NCBI RefSeq assembly: GCF_900129925.1
Contig: NZ_FQXI01000001.1
Location: 310,001-374,000 of the forward strand
DNA length: 64,000 nucleotides
From: Anaerosphaera aminiphila DSM 21120
Lineage (GTDB): Bacteria > Bacillota > Clostridia > Tissierellales > Peptoniphilaceae
Direction of reading: 5' to 3'
This document shows positions 56,040 through 64,000 of this stretch, piece after piece. The number at the start of each line of letters is the position of its first letter. Position 1 is the first letter of the stretch. The translations under genes were made by a program, and so were the position numbers. The notes under the pieces are model-generated. The model had not been told where the DNA came from and searched no databases. It saw only the letters and a list, made by a program, of their open reading frames with translations.

Positions 56040-56667
56040 GAAATCTCCTCCTATTGTAATACATTTGTTGTAATATATTTGTACATCTTAAAATTTTAGA
56101 AGTAGTTCTGAGTACAATCTCTAAAATAATATGTCATAATCACATATAATATTACCATATTTAGAATAAAAATCTAGAGAAAATTGACGGTAAACTTTGT
56201 TTACGATTATATGAATTAAAAAGCATTACATACCTTTTACTCTTGGATATGTTCAATGAATGAGAAAATAAATTAGAAAAGTTAGAAAATAATAAAATTA
56301 CTAAAGAAGAGTATAATAATTGGCATTACAATCATACTAATCATAAAACGGCTAAAAATAATTTATTAGAAGAAAGAAATTCCAAAAAAACAAGTAAATC
56401 AATAAATTTATTATCCTTTCGAATAAAAATGTTATCAAAACAAATAAAAAAGCCATATAAGCATTGAAACTTCAAAACTTGTATGGCTCTTGGTATTATT
56501 CCCACTCGGCAAATTCTTTTAAGTATTAAACGTATTTGTTTAGTTTTTGATTTTCATTTACATCAAATCTCTTTATATTATTTATATTTTTTAACTTCAA
56601 TGAATTTTTTGTTATCAAAAATGTTATCATTTTTTATGCTTCCTGTTCTGCCCGTATAAAGAATCTT
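56040..56667. other. Gap between pepO and the defence island
   Basis: Contains the pepO promoter, the remnant at 56264-56467, an AGCCATATAAG...CTTGTATGGCT hairpin at about 56453-56487, and the left end of the duplicated segment (from 56498). No intact gene. Confidence 0.5.
56264..56467 (+). pseudogene. Remnant of an unknown helical protein end
   Basis: A 67-codon open frame without a start: ENKLEKLENNKITKEEYNNW is followed by a basic stretch with LLEERNSKKTSKS and ending KKPYKH. It resembles the charged C-terminal tail of a recombinase or mobilisation protein, but I cannot name it. It lies next to the hairpin and the duplicated segment, so it may be a mobile-element relic. Confidence 0.35.
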
Positions 56668-57588
56668 TCAAATATACTCCTTAAAAACCTTTCTAACAAT
56701 AACTACTTTATCTATAATCTCCTTCATGAGTTCTAAATAGTTACTATGGTCATTAAAATTTAAACCACCAATGTAATAAATGATTCTAGAAGCCTTCTTA
56801 TTATCTAATCTTTGCCATTCCATAGAAAATCCTAATTTTTGTTCAATTTCCTCTCTATTTAATTCCAAACTATCAAATAAATCCTTATTATTATCAATAT
56901 ATATTTCTACACCAATATTACTAGATTTATTTACTAAAGTAATACTTATGTGAGCTTCACTTGTTCCTAAAGCCACATCATACCAATGGTCTGTACTTGC
57001 CTTACGAATATTAAATGGTTTACCAGATTCAGAAACTATTTCATTAAATTCTGTCCAAAAAGTAATTCTTTCTGATTGTGACTTATTTAAATCTCCATCG
57101 CTACTACTTTTTACACTTTTTATAAAATCATTAGGCTTTTCAATAACTTCAAATTTAGGGGCAGGTAAAGAGTCTCCAATTTGATACGCGTGTATTTCTA
57201 TTAAAAAGAAAGAAATTTCCTTTACTATATTATTATTTAGCCACTCAACAGCACTTTTATGTTCTTCCCTTGCCTCTTTTACAATCCAAACAACAACATT
57301 CGCATCAAGTCCTGAAGCATAAGTAATAATTTTTCCTAAATGATCATGATTTGTAGGTTCTAATTGATTTTCTATAATCACTCTAATCCCTGTAGTCTCA
57401 TCAATAGCTACTAAATCACAACGATAGGAACCAACAAAAACTTCTTTGTCTATATCAACTAATGTCAATCCAATAACTTCATTCAATAGTTCTATGTTCT
57501 CATCTCTAGAGAGCCATGTTGAAAAATCATATTGTTCATGAATCCATAAATCTCTAATATTCACTTCTCGTAATCTATCTAACTTCAT
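56668..57588 (-). CDS. DUF4268 PD-(D/E)XK nuclease-like protein, intact copy
   Basis: 306 residues. Nuclease-like core: GSYRCDLVAI (D58) and RVIIENQLEP (E73, Q75), a PD-(D/E)XK variant with Gln for Lys, then NHDHLGKIITYASGLDANVVVW. The C-terminal half (about 170-300) has the DUF4268 region with ITFWTEFNEIV and SMEWQRLDNKKASRIIYYIG. The family is uncharacterised but often found in defence islands. Start ATG has AAAGGAT upstream. It is the intact copy; the near-identical right copy is frameshifted. Confidence 0.85.
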   Translation of the reverse strand: MKLDRLREVNIRDLWIHEQYDFSTWLSRDENIELLNEVIGLTLVDIDKEVFVGSYRCDLVAIDETTGIRVIIENQLEPTNHDHLGKIITYASGLDANVVVWIVKEAREEHKSAVEWLNNNIVKEISFFLIEIHAYQIGDSLPAPKFEVIEKPNDFIKSVKSSSDGDLNKSQSERITFWTEFNEIVSESGKPFNIRKASTDHWYDVALGTSEAHISITLVNKSSNIGVEIYIDNNKDLFDSLELNREEIEQKLGFSMEWQRLDNKKASRIIYYIGGLNFNDHSNYLELMKEIIDKVVIVRKVFKEYI

Positions 57589-57669
57589 TTATTTATCATC
57601 CTTTGTAAGCTATTGTGTTAATTTATATTTTTTCTCTTGAATTATTCAAAAACTAATAGTCCAACTTTT

Positions 57670-57854
57670 TCACTTCAAATATATCTCATCATCAAAATCT
57701 ATTCCTACTTCAATTAATAATTCAGCAAACTCACTTTCAAAAATTACTTTAATACTATTATTATCGGCAAATTTTTTATCTTTTCACTTACTTTAGCAAT
57801 TGCACTAAACCATTTAATTGGTATTAATCCAAGATATTTTTCATCCTCTTTCAT
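57670..57854 (-). pseudogene. Decayed left copy of the small acidic ORF
   Basis: It matches the 60810-61001 gene: MKEDEKYLGLIPIKWFSAIA and the terminal DDEIYLK region are recognisable, but a one-base loss after KVSEK shifts the frame to an early stop at 57744. The right copy is intact, so this is a broken duplicate. Confidence 0.75.
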
Positions 57855-57930
57855 ATGCATATTCTATCAATTGTTCAATTCTATATCTACAAATGCTCAT
57901 AAATTTTCGTAATAAATCTTTTTCATTCAT
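57841..57930 (-). CDS. 29-residue ORF at the AbiEii/duplication junction
   Basis: ATG 57930 with AAGGAAA upstream, overlapping the AbiEii stop by 8 bp. The product MNEKDLLRKFMSICRYR starts in unique sequence and then enters the duplicated Mrr end (RIEQLIEY). It could be a real small gene or a chance frame at a recombination joint. I lean to the latter. Confidence 0.25.
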   Translation of the reverse strand: MNEKDLLRKFMSICRYRIEQLIEYAYERG

Positions 57931-58819
57931 ATTTTCCTTCCGCATGACCCCATTTTTTTGTAAACTTGGTTTCATCTACAATAGACTCAAAAGGCGGTTC
58001 TATTAATTTTGTTATAGAATTTAAAACTACAGAAAAATCTAATTTATATCCTAATACTTTATCACAAAAGTTATTCCATCTTTTTTGCATTATTTCATCG
58101 TTTCCTAGTTCTCTTATCCCTTGAATTGAATCTTCATTATATGGTGTACTCCTATTAGATAATGTCTTATAAATAGCATTTTTTAATTGTTTTCCTTCAA
58201 AGTCAAAATTAGTTGCTAAATAATAGATATCATAAAAGTCTTTCATTCTACTCGTAGCTCCCATTAATGATATAATTGAATCTAATTTTTCTGCTATTGT
58301 TGATTCTAATGAATATGTGAATATTTTCGGTTTTTCAAAATCTCCTAGTATCACAGGAATGATCCGTTCTATATAAGAAGGCACAACTATATCACCTACT
58401 CCAAAATCAATGCTAAATGGTGTCTTAGTTCTACCTATCGTTCCTTCTAAATTTATCCTTGCTCCAGAATATTCTCGGATTTCTTGATTTATCTCAATTG
58501 TTCTTATTTTAAGTTTTATAAAGTCATTTTCAGTTGGAGATTCTATTATATCAATGACCAGTTCTTCAATTTCTTCTATATTATTTGAATATCCTTTTAA
58601 TAAATAGTCAGAATCAACGGTAGGTCTCGTTGTAAAACCACTAATTGAATATAACAAAAATCCACCTTTCAAAATCAACTGATCCCTATGTTTTGATTTA
58701 GATAGCCTTCTTAAAAATTCTTCTTGGCAAAATAAATTTAACAGTTGCTGCAATGGTATTTTTCTTTCTTTTGACTTGTTTTTTAGTCGTGCTAAAACTG
58801 ATAATTCTATACTTCCCAC
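57923..58819 (-). CDS. abiEii: AbiEii-type nucleotidyltransferase toxin
   Basis: 298 residues, typical AbiEii/AbiGii length. The nucleotidyltransferase core LILKGGFLLYSISGFTTRPT is followed by VDSDYLLKG with the metal-binding acidic pair, PFSIDFGVGDI and KLDSIISLMGATSRMKDFYD. The GTG start overlaps the abiEi stop (TAGTG). AbiEii toxins modify tRNA (3-prime nucleotide addition) and stop growth during phage infection. It is the toxin of a type IV toxin-antitoxin module. One member of each usual motif is present, so it looks active. Confidence 0.93.
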   Translation of the reverse strand: MGSIELSVLARLKNKSKERKIPLQQLLNLFCQEEFLRRLSKSKHRDQLILKGGFLLYSISGFTTRPTVDSDYLLKGYSNNIEEIEELVIDIIESPTENDFIKLKIRTIEINQEIREYSGARINLEGTIGRTKTPFSIDFGVGDIVVPSYIERIIPVILGDFEKPKIFTYSLESTIAEKLDSIISLMGATSRMKDFYDIYYLATNFDFEGKQLKNAIYKTLSNRSTPYNEDSIQGIRELGNDEIMQKRWNNFCDKVLGYKLDFSVVLNSITKLIEPPFESIVDETKFTKKWGHAEGKYE

Positions 58820-59415
58820 TACAACCTCACCCCAATGTATGTCTGCACCTTGTTTTTTATGTTAAATATCTCTGCATACCTCAACAAATTCCTTATATTT
58901 TTCTCTTTATCTGCCACATAGTTTGATATCGCTTTTGCAAATACCTCACGTTCTATTTTTGTTTCATAGCGAAGAACATCACACATAGTTCTATCTCTAT
59001 CATATATCTTAACTGGAACTCCTTCTATTTCTATTGTACTTACTCCTACGTTTAAATATTTATTCTCTATATAATATGGCTCTATGAATGGATAATCTAT
59101 TTCATATTGCTTTTTATTACTATCTTTATCCACAGCTATTTGCCAGCTTAGAGGAATTCTATCTGTATATCCATAATAAAGTAGTGCGCTTTCCAGAAAA
59201 ATAACTGCTTTAGGAAATAGTTTTGCAATGATAACTTCTTCTTTTGGATGATACTCTCTCAACTCATAAAATCCATATTTAATTCTGGTAATTATACCAT
59301 CTTGCATTAATTTTCCAATCTGTCTACTAGAAAAACCCATTTCATTTAATTCAATAGTTTTCAATATTCCACCATTCTTTTTAAATTCATTTTTCATTTG
59401 ATTAATTTTATTCAC
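58819..59415 (-). CDS. abiEi: AbiEi-type antitoxin/repressor
   Basis: 198 residues. N-terminal winged helix: GILKTIELNEMGFSSRQIGK and DGIITRIKYGFYEL, then the AbiEi C-terminal domain with KAVIFLESALLYYGYTD, EGVPVKIYDRDRTMCDVLRY and KAISNYV. AbiEi blocks AbiEii and represses its own promoter by binding inverted repeats. A GTG start has GAGAGGTG upstream. The dyad at 59432-59453 is a candidate operator. Confidence 0.92.
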   Translation of the reverse strand: MNKINQMKNEFKKNGGILKTIELNEMGFSSRQIGKLMQDGIITRIKYGFYELREYHPKEEVIIAKLFPKAVIFLESALLYYGYTDRIPLSWQIAVDKDSNKKQYEIDYPFIEPYYIENKYLNVGVSTIEIEGVPVKIYDRDRTMCDVLRYETKIEREVFAKAISNYVADKEKNIRNLLRYAEIFNIKNKVQTYIGVRL

Positions 59416-59808
59416 TAACGCACCTCTCTATCCGCTTCTGATTTTTAAAGCGGTCTTTTAAGTGCATTGTATCATCAAATAAAATTATAATCAAGATATT
59501 TACATACTTGATATTTCAATTAAAAAAGAACAACTAAAAACCTTTTACGGCTAAATAGTTGTTCACTGCTTATATATATTATTCATATATTTTTATAATA
59601 CTCTTGTTTACTTATATTATTCTAGTTACTCGTATTTCTATTCCCACTCGGCAAATCTATTTAAATATTAAACATATTTGTTTAGTTTTTGATTCCCATT
59701 TACACCCAATCTCTTTATATTATTTACATTTTTTAGCTTCAATGAATTTTTTGTTATCAAAATGTTATCATTTTTTATGCTTCCCGTTCTACCTGTATAA
59801 AGAATCTT
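59416..59808. other. Gap between abiEi and the right DUF4268 copy
   Basis: Holds the abiE promoter/dyad, then from 59640 the right copy of the duplication (ATTCCCACTCGG, and the TTATCAAAATGTTATCA block at about 59754). No further gene is seen. Confidence 0.5.
59432..59453. promoter_or_regulatory. Inverted repeat upstream of abiEi
   Basis: CCGCTT (59432-59437) and AAGCGG (59448-59453) are perfect arms with a 10-bp spacer, 17 bp before the abiEi start. The G/C-rich arms stand out in this AT-rich gap and could be the AbiEi operator. Confidence 0.55.
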
Positions 59809-60727
59809 TCAAATATACTCCTTAAAAACCCTTCTAACAATAACTACTTTATCTATAATTTCCTTCATGAGTTCTAAATAGTTACTATGGTCATTAAAAT
59901 TTAAACCACCAATGTAATAAATGATTCTAGAAGCCTTTTTATTATCTAATCTTTGCCACTCCATAGAAAATCCTAATTTTTGTTCAATTTCCTCTCTATT
60001 TAATTCCAAACTATCAAATAAATCCTTATTATTATCAATATATTTCTACACCAATATTACTAGATTTATTTACTAAAGTAATACTTATGTGAGCTTCACT
60101 TGTTCCTAAAGCCACATCATACCAATGGTCTGTACTTACCTTACGAATATTAAATGGTTTACCAGATTCAGAAACTATTTCATTAAATTCTGTCCAAAAA
60201 GTAATTCTTTCTGATTGTGACTTATTTAAATCTCCATCGCCACTACTTTTTACACTTTTTATGAAATCATTAGGCTTTTCAATAACTTCAAATTTAGGGG
60301 CAGGTAAAGAGTCTCCAATTTGATACACGTGTATTTCTATTAAAAAGAAAGAAATTTCCTTTACTATATTATTATTTAGCCACTCAACAGCACTTTTATG
60401 TTCTTCTCTTGCCTCTTTTACAATCCAAACAACAACGTTCGCGTCAAGTCCTGAAGCATAAGTAATGATTTTTCCTAAATGATCATGATTTGTAGGTTCT
60501 AATTGATTTTCTATAATCACTCTAATTCCTGTAGTCTCATCAATAGCTACTAAATCGCAACGATAGGAACCAACAAAAACTTCTTTGTCTATATCAACTA
60601 ATGTCAATCCAATAACTTCATTCAATAGTTCTATGTTCTCGTCTCTAGAGAGCCATGTTGAAAAATCATATTGTTCATGAATCCATAAATCTCTAATATT
60701 CACTTCTCGTAATCTATCTAACTTCAT
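59809..60727 (-). pseudogene. DUF4268 protein, frameshifted right copy
   Basis: The first ~230 residues are nearly identical to the 56668 gene (only a few changes such as HAYQ to HVYQ and SSSDGD to SSGDGD). It breaks after NIGVEIY, because the AT-dinucleotide run reads CAATATATTTC instead of CAATATATATTTC. The last 66 residues (MELNREEIEQKLGFSMEWQR onward) continue in another frame to 59809. If the left copy works, this is a recently inactivated duplicate. Confidence 0.85.
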
Positions 60728-60809
60728 TTGTTTATCATCCTTTGTAAGCTATAGTGTTAATTTATATTTTTTCTCTTGCATTATTCAAAAAGCTAATAGT
60801 ACAATTTTT

Positions 60810-61001
60810 TCACTTCAAATATATCTCATCATCAAAATCTATTTCTACTTCAATTAATAGTTCAGCAAACTCACTTTCAGAAATTACTTTAATACTATTA
60901 TCATCGACAAATATTTTTTCTTTTTCACTTACTTTAGCAATTGCACTAAACCATTTAATTGGCATTAATCCAAAATATTTTTCATCCTCTTCATAATACA
61001 T
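60810..61001 (-). CDS. Small acidic protein downstream of the Mrr-like gene
   Basis: 63 residues starting MYYEEDEKYFGLMPIKWFSA and rich in Glu/Asp, ending IDFDDEIYLK. Its ATG lies inside the last codons of the Mrr-like gene, an 11-bp overlap. The same frame relation occurs in the left copy, so the overlap appears natural rather than a fresh frameshift. It may be a translationally coupled small partner, an immunity-like protein, or the separated end of the endonuclease. Function unknown. Confidence 0.55.
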   Translation of the reverse strand: MYYEEDEKYFGLMPIKWFSAIAKVSEKEKIFVDDNSIKVISESEFAELLIEVEIDFDDEIYLK

Positions 61002-61815
61002 ATCCTATCAATTGTTCAATTCCATATCGATCAGAAACTCCATCATGATGTTTAGCCTGTACATAGATAATAGCACCTATTTTATTAAAAGGAGCTATTA
61101 CATCGATATCTGCAATACTATCATTTCTAGAGTTTTTCTTTTGTTTTGAAGGTATTTTGGGTTCACTAGATCCTATCTTTCTCAAATATTCTTTTATCAA
61201 AATCTCAAATTGATTTTCGTCTAATTTTTTAAGTATATGTTCATGAACCCTTTTAGCAATATTATTTTTTATTGGTCTCATAGAAAAAACCGGTTCTTTC
61301 TTCTCAATGTTTTTCATTACTATTTTAATGTCAGATTCCCAATCATCTAAAACTAAGTTCGTCCCTCGAAATTTTAATGCTGAATTCAATCTACTTGTTA
61401 AATATTCACTCCGAGGTACATCTTCAAAAACCCTTTCAACCTTAACTAAAAAACCTATATCATATCGTCTAATATTATCTGTACTCTTTGAATTACTGTA
61501 GGGAGTTCCCACTACTTTATAAATATTGAAAACTCCTGATTCTGCTACAACTACATAATCACTAGGTCTTAGGCGCAAAAAGTTGTATAGAAAATAACTT
61601 CTATTTCTAGTCATAGAATCATAATTCAGTTTTTGCCCTAATTCCATAAAATATTTTGAAAATTCATATTTATTTAAATAATTAATTTTTTCAATAACTT
61701 CATCATAATATCCCGACTCTACAATTGAATACCACCCAATAGAAAGCAAACCAACTTTCTTCAATAATTTTTTTGAAATATTAGACTCATTAGATATTCT
61801 GTACATTAAATACAT
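60991..61815 (-). CDS. Mrr-like type IV restriction endonuclease
   Basis: 274 residues. The N-terminal ~170 residues include LRLRPSDYVVVAESGVFNIY and look like a PUA/EVE-type sensor of modified bases. The C-terminal Mrr nuclease has QFEILIKEYLRKIG, then ADIDVIAP (D238) and YVQAKHH (Q253, K255), the QxK form of the PD-(D/E)XK site. Such enzymes cut modified (methylated) DNA. It starts 25 bp after the helical partner stops and overlaps the small acidic gene, suggesting a three-gene unit. Confidence 0.85.
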   Translation of the reverse strand: MYLMYRISNESNISKKLLKKVGLLSIGWYSIVESGYYDEVIEKINYLNKYEFSKYFMELGQKLNYDSMTRNRSYFLYNFLRLRPSDYVVVAESGVFNIYKVVGTPYSNSKSTDNIRRYDIGFLVKVERVFEDVPRSEYLTSRLNSALKFRGTNLVLDDWESDIKIVMKNIEKKEPVFSMRPIKNNIAKRVHEHILKKLDENQFEILIKEYLRKIGSSEPKIPSKQKKNSRNDSIADIDVIAPFNKIGAIIYVQAKHHDGVSDRYGIEQLIGYVL

Positions 61816-61840
61816 AACATTCCTCTTTCAAAATTTACTT

Positions 61841-62434
61841 CTATTTCATTTCATTAAATTCTTTCAACATTTTAACAGCTTCTTCATTCTGAAGAAGATT
61901 GTAGTATTCTGCGCTCACTCTATTATTACTAATAGCTAACTCTATATCAAGTTCGCTTTTAGACTTAGAAAGAATTAATGATTTTATAAGATCTGTTAAT
62001 GGCTGTCCAATGGCATCCCTAAAATTAAACCCTAGCATCTGTAAAACATTGAATGTTTCCACTGAAATAATCGGTTTAATAATCCCCATTAATTGCTGAA
62101 GTTCTTCTGTTGATGTTGAGGACTGATTAAAATTCATAGCTTTTTCCAGTAACTCTTCTATTACAGGCATTAAACTTTGCGTAATATACTGAACATCTTC
62201 ATCAGTTATTTTCTGGAATGATGTTAATTCTTCATATTTTTGAGCAATTTCTATAAGTGAACGCTTATCAGATATTAACTCATCGATAATGCTTTCCAGC
62301 TCTAATATTATGCCATCTTTGTCCCCAGAAGCTTTTACTTTTTTAACCTTATCGCTAATTGTTGTTATAGTTTGTTTTGAAATAATCTTAGCTAACTCTA
62401 TTCCTAATTCTATTAATATTTTATTTGTATCCAT
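61841..62434 (-). CDS. Helical protein of unknown function, partner of the Mrr-like gene
   Basis: 197 residues, almost all helical and highly acidic/basic, with VKKVKASGDKDGIILELESI and ELLEKAMNFNQSSTSTEELQ. No membrane helix, enzyme motif or known domain is seen. GGAGG precedes the ATG. The gene heads a probable operon with the Mrr-like endonuclease. It might be a sensor, inhibitor or structural partner, but this is inferred only from position. Confidence 0.65.
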   Translation of the reverse strand: MDTNKILIELGIELAKIISKQTITTISDKVKKVKASGDKDGIILELESIIDELISDKRSLIEIAQKYEELTSFQKITDEDVQYITQSLMPVIEELLEKAMNFNQSSTSTEELQQLMGIIKPIISVETFNVLQMLGFNFRDAIGQPLTDLIKSLILSKSKSELDIELAISNNRVSAEYYNLLQNEEAVKMLKEFNEMK

Positions 62435-62758
62435 ATTTTACCCCTCCATTTATGATTAATAGATTTGTTACACTCCGCTATAATCAATTGTAAACTCTAG
62501 GCTAATATACTAGAGCTTAATATGATTTCTCTGCTCTTAAATACAACTTTATCACAATTGATTTTAAATTCAAAGTTATTATCTCTGAAGAAAAATAATC
62601 TCATATTTCTTAATTTTCAAAATTCAAAAATATTAAGTGCATTTTTAATTTTATCAACGCCTATTTTACAAAATATCTAATAACTAATGAAATAATAAAA
62701 TAAATACGTTATCATATAAGTATAAATAAATAAAAAATAAGTACGGAGCGTGGCATAT
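62435..62758. other. Divergent promoter region
   Basis: A 324-bp AT-rich gap between the Mrr operon (minus) and the AAA ATPase (plus). No inverted repeat, riboswitch or extra gene is clear. A short antisense frame here overlaps the ATPase start and has no RBS. Confidence 0.5.
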
Positions 62759-64000
62759 ATGGGAGAAATATCTTTAGATTTATCTAAACAAGAATATTTA
62801 GTTTTTGACATTTCCAAAAATTCTAAATTAATGTTAAAAAATAAGAATTTTATATTTGGAAAAAATGGTTCAGGTAAGTCAACTTTATGTGAACTAATTA
62901 AGTCGCAATTTAATGAAACACATAATGTCTTTATTTTTTCAGGCTTTGAAAACATTCTCATTGATAATAAATTGGGTGCTGTTGTTTTAGGAAAAGAAAA
63001 TATCCAGATTCAAACAGATTTACTTTTTCTAGACAAGGAAATAGAAAAGTTACGTGAAAGAAAACAAAAACAGGAATTATTACTGAAACAATTGCAATGG
63101 ATTGACACCTATAAAGAAGACGGGATAGAAAAACATGAATTATTACAAAAAAAGGAAGATGATGAACATAAGTATAAAGAAAAAAAAGAAGAAATCGATA
63201 AATTTTGTCAAGAAAAAGCTAGAATATTAAAGAGCAAAGAGCGACCTCAAATTACTAAACCTACATATAACAAACAAGATTTTTCTAATGATATCCCTAA
63301 CAAATGTAGACTAAATAGAGAAGAGATTGAAAACCTTGAAAAAATATTAATCGAAAATACTAAAAAAGATGTTCCGAAATTTCACTTTCCAAAGTTTGAT
63401 TTAAAAAATCTACTTGAAGAAATAAACAATGTTTTGCAAAAAAAAGTAAAAGAAACAATTATTATAGAAGAATTAAAAGACCAACCCACTAAACAGGCAT
63501 TTGCAAGAGAAGGATTGAGAATTCATAAAGATGTTGATGTATGCTCTTTTTGTGGTAACCACATTACTGAATCAAGAAAAACAAAGTTAGAACGTTATTT
63601 TTCTGTCAGTGAAGTTGAAAAATTAGAAAAACTAATAAAAAGTTTTGTTCAGAAGATTAACGAAAACTTGAAGTTTTTAAACAACATTAATGATTTAGAT
63701 AAAGGTCTTTTTTATGAAAAATTTTATAAAAGAGTGGATGCTGCAAATTTGAACATAAATTCAAAAAAAACAGAATATAAGCTGTTTTTTCAACAATTGA
63801 TTGAAAAATTGGAAGAAAAAGAAAAAAACTTGTTTGGAACTGTTGAGATAGCATTAGTCAAGATTCCCGAATGCTTAAGCACAGAGGAAGATGAAATTAA
63901 CAGTTTAATAGCAGATAATAATAATTTCAGTAAAAATTTATATATGGAACAAAATGCAGCACAAAAAAGTCTTAGATTACATTATGTCGCCGAATATTTA
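62759..64000 (+). CDS. AAA ATPase of the PrrC/RloC (AAA_13) type, 3-prime end beyond the window
   Basis: Open from ATG 62759 to the window end, 414 codons seen. The Walker A is GKNGSGKST (34-42) and the following VFIFSGFENILIDNKLGAVV matches the NTPase start of PrrC/RloC-like proteins. A long charged coiled coil follows (about 90-250 and 270-380), split by a zinc-knuckle-like CSFCGN (Cys 262 and 265). RloC/PrrC proteins cleave tRNA anticodon loops on phage attack or DNA damage, but the nuclease end is not visible here. RBS GGAG lies 10 nt before ATG. Confidence 0.8.
   Translation, partial: MGEISLDLSKQEYLVFDISKNSKLMLKNKNFIFGKNGSGKSTLCELIKSQFNETHNVFIFSGFENILIDNKLGAVVLGKENIQIQTDLLFLDKEIEKLRERKQKQELLLKQLQWIDTYKEDGIEKHELLQKKEDDEHKYKEKKEEIDKFCQEKARILKSKERPQITKPTYNKQDFSNDIPNKCRLNREEIENLEKILIENTKKDVPKFHFPKFDLKNLLEEINNVLQKKVKETIIIEELKDQPTKQAFAREGLRIHKDVDVCSFCGNHITESRKTKLERYFSVSEVEKLEKLIKSFVQKINENLKFLNNINDLDKGLFYEKFYKRVDAANLNINSKKTEYKLFFQQLIEKLEEKEKNLFGTVEIALVKIPECLSTEEDEINSLIADNNNFSKNLYMEQNAAQKSLRLHYVAEYL

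Larger units (their letters stand above)
56498..57888. repeat. Left copy of a 1.39-kb direct duplication
   Basis: From ATTCCCACTCGGCAAAT at 56498 to the end of the shared CAATTGTTCAATT segment near 57888 this matches 59640-61029. DUF4268 genes are nearly identical, with a handful of substitutions; the downstream intergenic and small-ORF parts have diverged more. An AbiE pair sits between the copies. Confidence 0.88.
59640..61029. repeat. Right copy of the 1.39-kb direct duplication
   Basis: Matches 56498-57888 in order and orientation. Differences include a 2-bp deletion in an AT repeat within the DUF4268 gene (about 60037-60044) and scattered substitutions. Confidence 0.88.

Noticed and set aside
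56498-56514. ATTCCCACTCGG as the guaA-type attachment site of an integrated element
   Set aside because: The reverse complement reads EFAEWE-stop but not the GuaA ending, and no integrase or guaA is visible; only the repeat is reported.
57841-57930. Micropeptide after AbiEii as a third AbiE gene
   Set aside because: Half of it is the duplicated end of the Mrr-like gene, so it is more likely a recombination-joint frame; kept only at low confidence.
60991-61001. Frameshift between the Mrr-like gene and the acidic ORF
   Set aside because: The same frame relation is present in the diverged left copy, so a real overlap of two genes is more likely, though not proven.
1-64000. CRISPR arrays, tRNA/rRNA genes, IS elements
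   Set aside because: I saw no regular spacer-repeat pattern, cloverleaf or rRNA-like segment, and no transposase motif.

Overview
The window is AT-rich DNA, roughly 30% GC by eye, with strong AGGAGG-type ribosome binding sites, frequent TTG/GTG starts, many compact rho-independent terminators and typical Bacillota families (MerR, DeoR, OmpR regulators, ABC-F, DegV, RelQ-type synthetase). The 2-oxoacid:ferredoxin enzyme IorA, Trk transport, YfcC carriers and amino-acid enzymes suggest an anaerobic, amino-acid-using low-GC Bacillota, perhaps Tissierellia/Peptoniphilaceae. That placement is inference. I saw no rRNA, tRNA, CRISPR array or intact transposase or integrase.

Layout. 1-15.9 kb is mostly housekeeping and transport: an arylpyruvate oxidation pair (iorA-paaK), hisC, an ABC-F ATPase whose start lies inside a terminator hairpin, LysE and Trk transporters, a second HisC-like aminotransferase, DegV, Na/Pi symporter, lipid kinase and GNAT. 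15.9-18.7 kb is a 5-deoxypentose / methylthioribose salvage cluster (class II aldolase, MtnA-type isomerase, DeoR). 18.8-22.4 kb holds a MerR/MATE pair with a classic 19-bp-spacer promoter, an aromatic-acid exporter family protein and superoxide dismutase behind a Fur-like box. 22.5-27.8 kb is a two-component system with an ABC transporter and a serine hydrolase. 27.8-34.5 kb has a YfcC carrier divergent from an M20 peptidase, a LicC-LicA-like fusion, MaoC and a small alarmone synthetase. 34.7-39.7 kb is a second two-component/ABC (FtsX) module. A GGT and a papain-like YiiX family protein follow.

The most unusual region is 42.8-48.1 kb: an OmpR-type two-component system and a polytopic membrane protein, then a set of genes for small membrane proteins including four micro-ORFs of 25-33 codons. 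Three promoters in this region carry TTGTTT-like repeats spaced exactly 11 bp, and each array ends exactly 8 bp from a candidate -10. The response regulator probably controls itself and the small-membrane-protein genes. I do not recognise this as a described system.

48.2-56.0 kb holds MoaF, a YdeI-family protein, an adenine/adenosine deaminase, a BNR-repeat membrane protein and an M13 lipoprotein peptidase. 56.3 kb to the end is a defence island: two near-identical DUF4268 nuclease-like genes in a 1.39-kb direct duplication around an AbiEi/AbiEii toxin-antitoxin pair, a Mrr-like endonuclease with an unknown helical partner, and a divergent AAA ATPase of the PrrC/RloC type running off the window.

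At least four otherwise intact genes (response regulator, FtsX permease, YdeI, BNR protein) are each broken by a one-base length change, all at or next to homopolymers. This is either sequencing/assembly error or homopolymer contingency, and it should be settled before any of them is called a pseudogene.
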